Positions 62,767 to 64,000 of a stretch of 64,000 bases of DNA are shown here, piece by piece (position 1 is the first letter of the stretch; each line of letters opens with the position of its first letter). The stretch spans positions 62,001 to 126,000 of the forward strand of contig NZ_DASZBU010000014.1 of the NCBI RefSeq assembly GCF_035943815.1. Reading direction: 5' to 3'. Under the pieces are notes generated by a model that did no database searches, was not told the origin of the DNA, and saw nothing but the letters and a program-made list of their open reading frames with translations. Origin of the DNA: Frateuria_A sp035943815. Its GTDB lineage: Bacteria; Pseudomonadota; Gammaproteobacteria; Xanthomonadales; Rhodanobacteraceae. The position numbers were made by a program, and so were the translations under genes.

Positions 62767-63792
62767 TCAGTTGCGGCCGAACAGGCCTTGCGGATATTCC
62801 GGCTTCTGTTCGCGCGACATCAGCTGGCGCACGCCCTCGACCGGGGTGACCTCGCCGTGCAGCACGGCGCGCACGCCGCTGGCGATGGGCAGGTCCAGGC
62901 CGTGCTGTTCGGCCAGACGTGCTACCTCGTCGGCCGTCACCACGCTCTCGACCACCTGGCCGATCTGGCGCACCGCCGCATCCAGCGCGATGCCCTGGCC
63001 CAGGGCCAGGCCCAGCCGGCGGTTGCGCGAGAGATCGCCGGTGCAGGTAAGCACCAGGTCGCCCAGGCCGGACAGGCCCATCAGCGTCTCCGGCCGCGCG
63101 CCGAGGGCCAGCCCCAGGCGCAGCATCTCGTTCATGCCGCGGGTGATCAGGCCGGCGCGGGCGTTAAGTCCCAGTTGCATGCCGTCGGCCACGCCGGTGG
63201 CCACCGCCAGAACGTTCTTCATCGCGCCGCCGAGCTCGGCACCGAGCACGTCGTTGCCCGAGTAGGCGCGGAAGTTGGGCGCGTGCAGCAGCGCGGCGAG
63301 CGCCTTGGCGAAGGTTTCGTCTTCCGAATGGACGGTGACGGCACTGGGCTGGCCGGCCGCCACTTCGCGCGCGAACGAGGGTCCGGTGACCACCGCCGCC
63401 GGACGGCCCGGCAGCTTTTGCGCCACCAGCTCGTGCAGGAAGCGGCCGGTGCCCGGTTCGAAGCCCTTGGTCGCCCAGGCGATCGCCGTGTCCGGACCGA
63501 GCAACGGCACCAGCTCGTCCAGCATCGAGGCGAAGGCGTGGCTGGGCACCACGATCAGGATGATGTCCGCGTCGCGCACGGCGGCGGCCAGCTCGGGCTC
63601 GTAGCTCAGCCCGACCGGCAGCTCCAGGTCAGGCAGGTAGCGCTGGTTGCGGCGGCTGACGGCCATCGCCGCCAGTGCCGCGCGGTCGCGGCCCCACAGC
63701 CGGGTAGCCACGCCGTTGCGTGCAGCCAGCGCGGCCAGCGCGGTGCCCCAGGAGCCGGCGCCGAGCACCGCAAGGGTCGGTTGGTCCCGCAT
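62767..63792 (-). CDS. gpsA: Glycerol-3-phosphate dehydrogenase (NAD(P)+)
   Basis: 341 residues. Reduces dihydroxyacetone phosphate to glycerol-3-phosphate for phospholipid synthesis. VLGAGSWGTALAALAARNG is the nucleotide-binding start, ATKGFEPGTG and TGPSFAREVAAGQPSA follow, and ELGGAMKNVLAVATGVADGM includes the catalytic lysine. It lies 12 bases after secB, the conserved secB-gpsA pair of many proteobacteria. Confidence 0.96.
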   Translation of the reverse strand: MRDQPTLAVLGAGSWGTALAALAARNGVATRLWGRDRAALAAMAVSRRNQRYLPDLELPVGLSYEPELAAAVRDADIILIVVPSHAFASMLDELVPLLGPDTAIAWATKGFEPGTGRFLHELVAQKLPGRPAAVVTGPSFAREVAAGQPSAVTVHSEDETFAKALAALLHAPNFRAYSGNDVLGAELGGAMKNVLAVATGVADGMQLGLNARAGLITRGMNEMLRLGLALGARPETLMGLSGLGDLVLTCTGDLSRNRRLGLALGQGIALDAAVRQIGQVVESVVTADEVARLAEQHGLDLPIASGVRAVLHGEVTPVEGVRQLMSREQKPEYPQGLFGRN

Positions 63793-63804
63793 GGATCGCT
63801 TTCG

Positions 63805-64000
63805 TCAGCTGTTGAGCGTCGGCGCCTCGCCGCCGCCCATCGCACGGCGCTGCTGCTCGGCGAACAGGGCGTCGAAATTGATCGGCTGCAGCAGGAACGG
63901 CGGGAAGCCGCCCTCCAGCACCAGCGAGGAAATCACCTGGCGCGCGTACGGGAACAGCAGGTTCGGGCAATAGCTGCCGATGATGCCGGCATGGTCCTGC
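63805..64000 (-). CDS. secB: Protein-export chaperone SecB, C-terminal part
   Basis: Only the last 65 codons are inside the window. The visible part reads GIIGSYCPNLLFPYARQVIS, LVLEGGFPPFLLQPINFDAL and FAEQQRRAMGGGEAPTLNS, the well-conserved SecB C-terminus. SecB keeps Sec-dependent precursors unfolded and delivers them to SecA. It precedes gpsA by 12 bases. Confidence 0.95.
   Translation of the reverse strand, partial: QDHAGIIGSYCPNLLFPYARQVISSLVLEGGFPPFLLQPINFDALFAEQQRRAMGGGEAPTLNS

Overview
The window is ordinary chromosomal DNA from a high-GC gammaproteobacterium. Gene content and order point to the Xanthomonadales, most likely the Rhodanobacteraceae (Rhodanobacter, Dyella, Frateuria or Luteibacter relatives). 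The clues are the paired large TonB-dependent receptors, an LigB-type second DNA ligase, a PutA without the ribbon-helix-helix domain, the rpsU-yqeY-dnaG cluster, the coxBAC-surf1-ctaAB layout and many leader -10 boxes close to start codons. This placement is inference from gene content; no rRNA marker is present. I found no tRNA or rRNA gene, no CRISPR array, no insertion sequence and no phage gene.

Layout, left to right. 1-8.4 kb: a truncated GAF-domain sensor protein, dinG, hutD-like, an NnrU-family membrane protein, a 66-67-residue membrane peptide, a YchJ-like zinc protein, ligB and an NRDE-family protein. 8.4-21.2 kb: a 927-residue TonB-dependent receptor, envC-ctpA (cell division amidase activator plus a tail-specific protease), tatABC, a SYLF lipid-binding protein, ferrochelatase, a MidA-like methyltransferase, and a 705-residue TonB-dependent receptor whose promoter overlaps a Zur-box-like sequence. 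21.2-29.7 kb: an EcsC-like protein, folM, a DUF6159 membrane protein, folK, folB, tsaD, then rpsU, yqeY, a DUF1328 peptide, dnaG and a DedA protein. Two gene relics flank the dnaG block (an acetyltransferase tail and an internally deleted bile-acid:sodium symporter), and rpoD is not where it would often be expected.

29.9-42.2 kb, all leftward except one small gene: a secreted hypothetical protein, mgtA with an unusually long leader carrying two small ORFs and several hairpins, and the aa3 cytochrome c oxidase block (DUF2244, coxB, coxA, a 62-residue membrane peptide, coxC, SURF1, an SCO-like CxxxC protein, ctaA, ctaB). The CuB chaperone gene ctaG/cox11, often found between coxA and coxC, is missing here. 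42.4-49.8 kb: putA, an orphan Mrr-N-like winged helix, a coniferyl-aldehyde-type dehydrogenase, a hydrophilic gene broken by an in-frame TGA, a FadL-type porin and a YcgL protein. 49.8-64 kb: a 1146-residue membrane-anchored ankyrin protein, a KefB/C-type antiporter, hemB, glucokinase, a secreted thioredoxin-like protein, a HAD phosphatase, a SNF2-type helicase, gpsA and the 3' end of secB.

Functional themes are respiration and haem (hemH, hemB, ctaA, ctaB, cox genes), folate synthesis (folB, folK, folM), DNA repair and replication (dinG, ligB, dnaG, SNF2 helicase), envelope biogenesis (envC, ctpA, tatABC, secB, gpsA) and nutrient uptake (two TonB receptors, FadL, MgtA). The most interesting regions are the mgtA leader (33374-33957), the Zur-like operator (21149-21164), the large membrane ankyrin protein and the signs of decay around dnaG.
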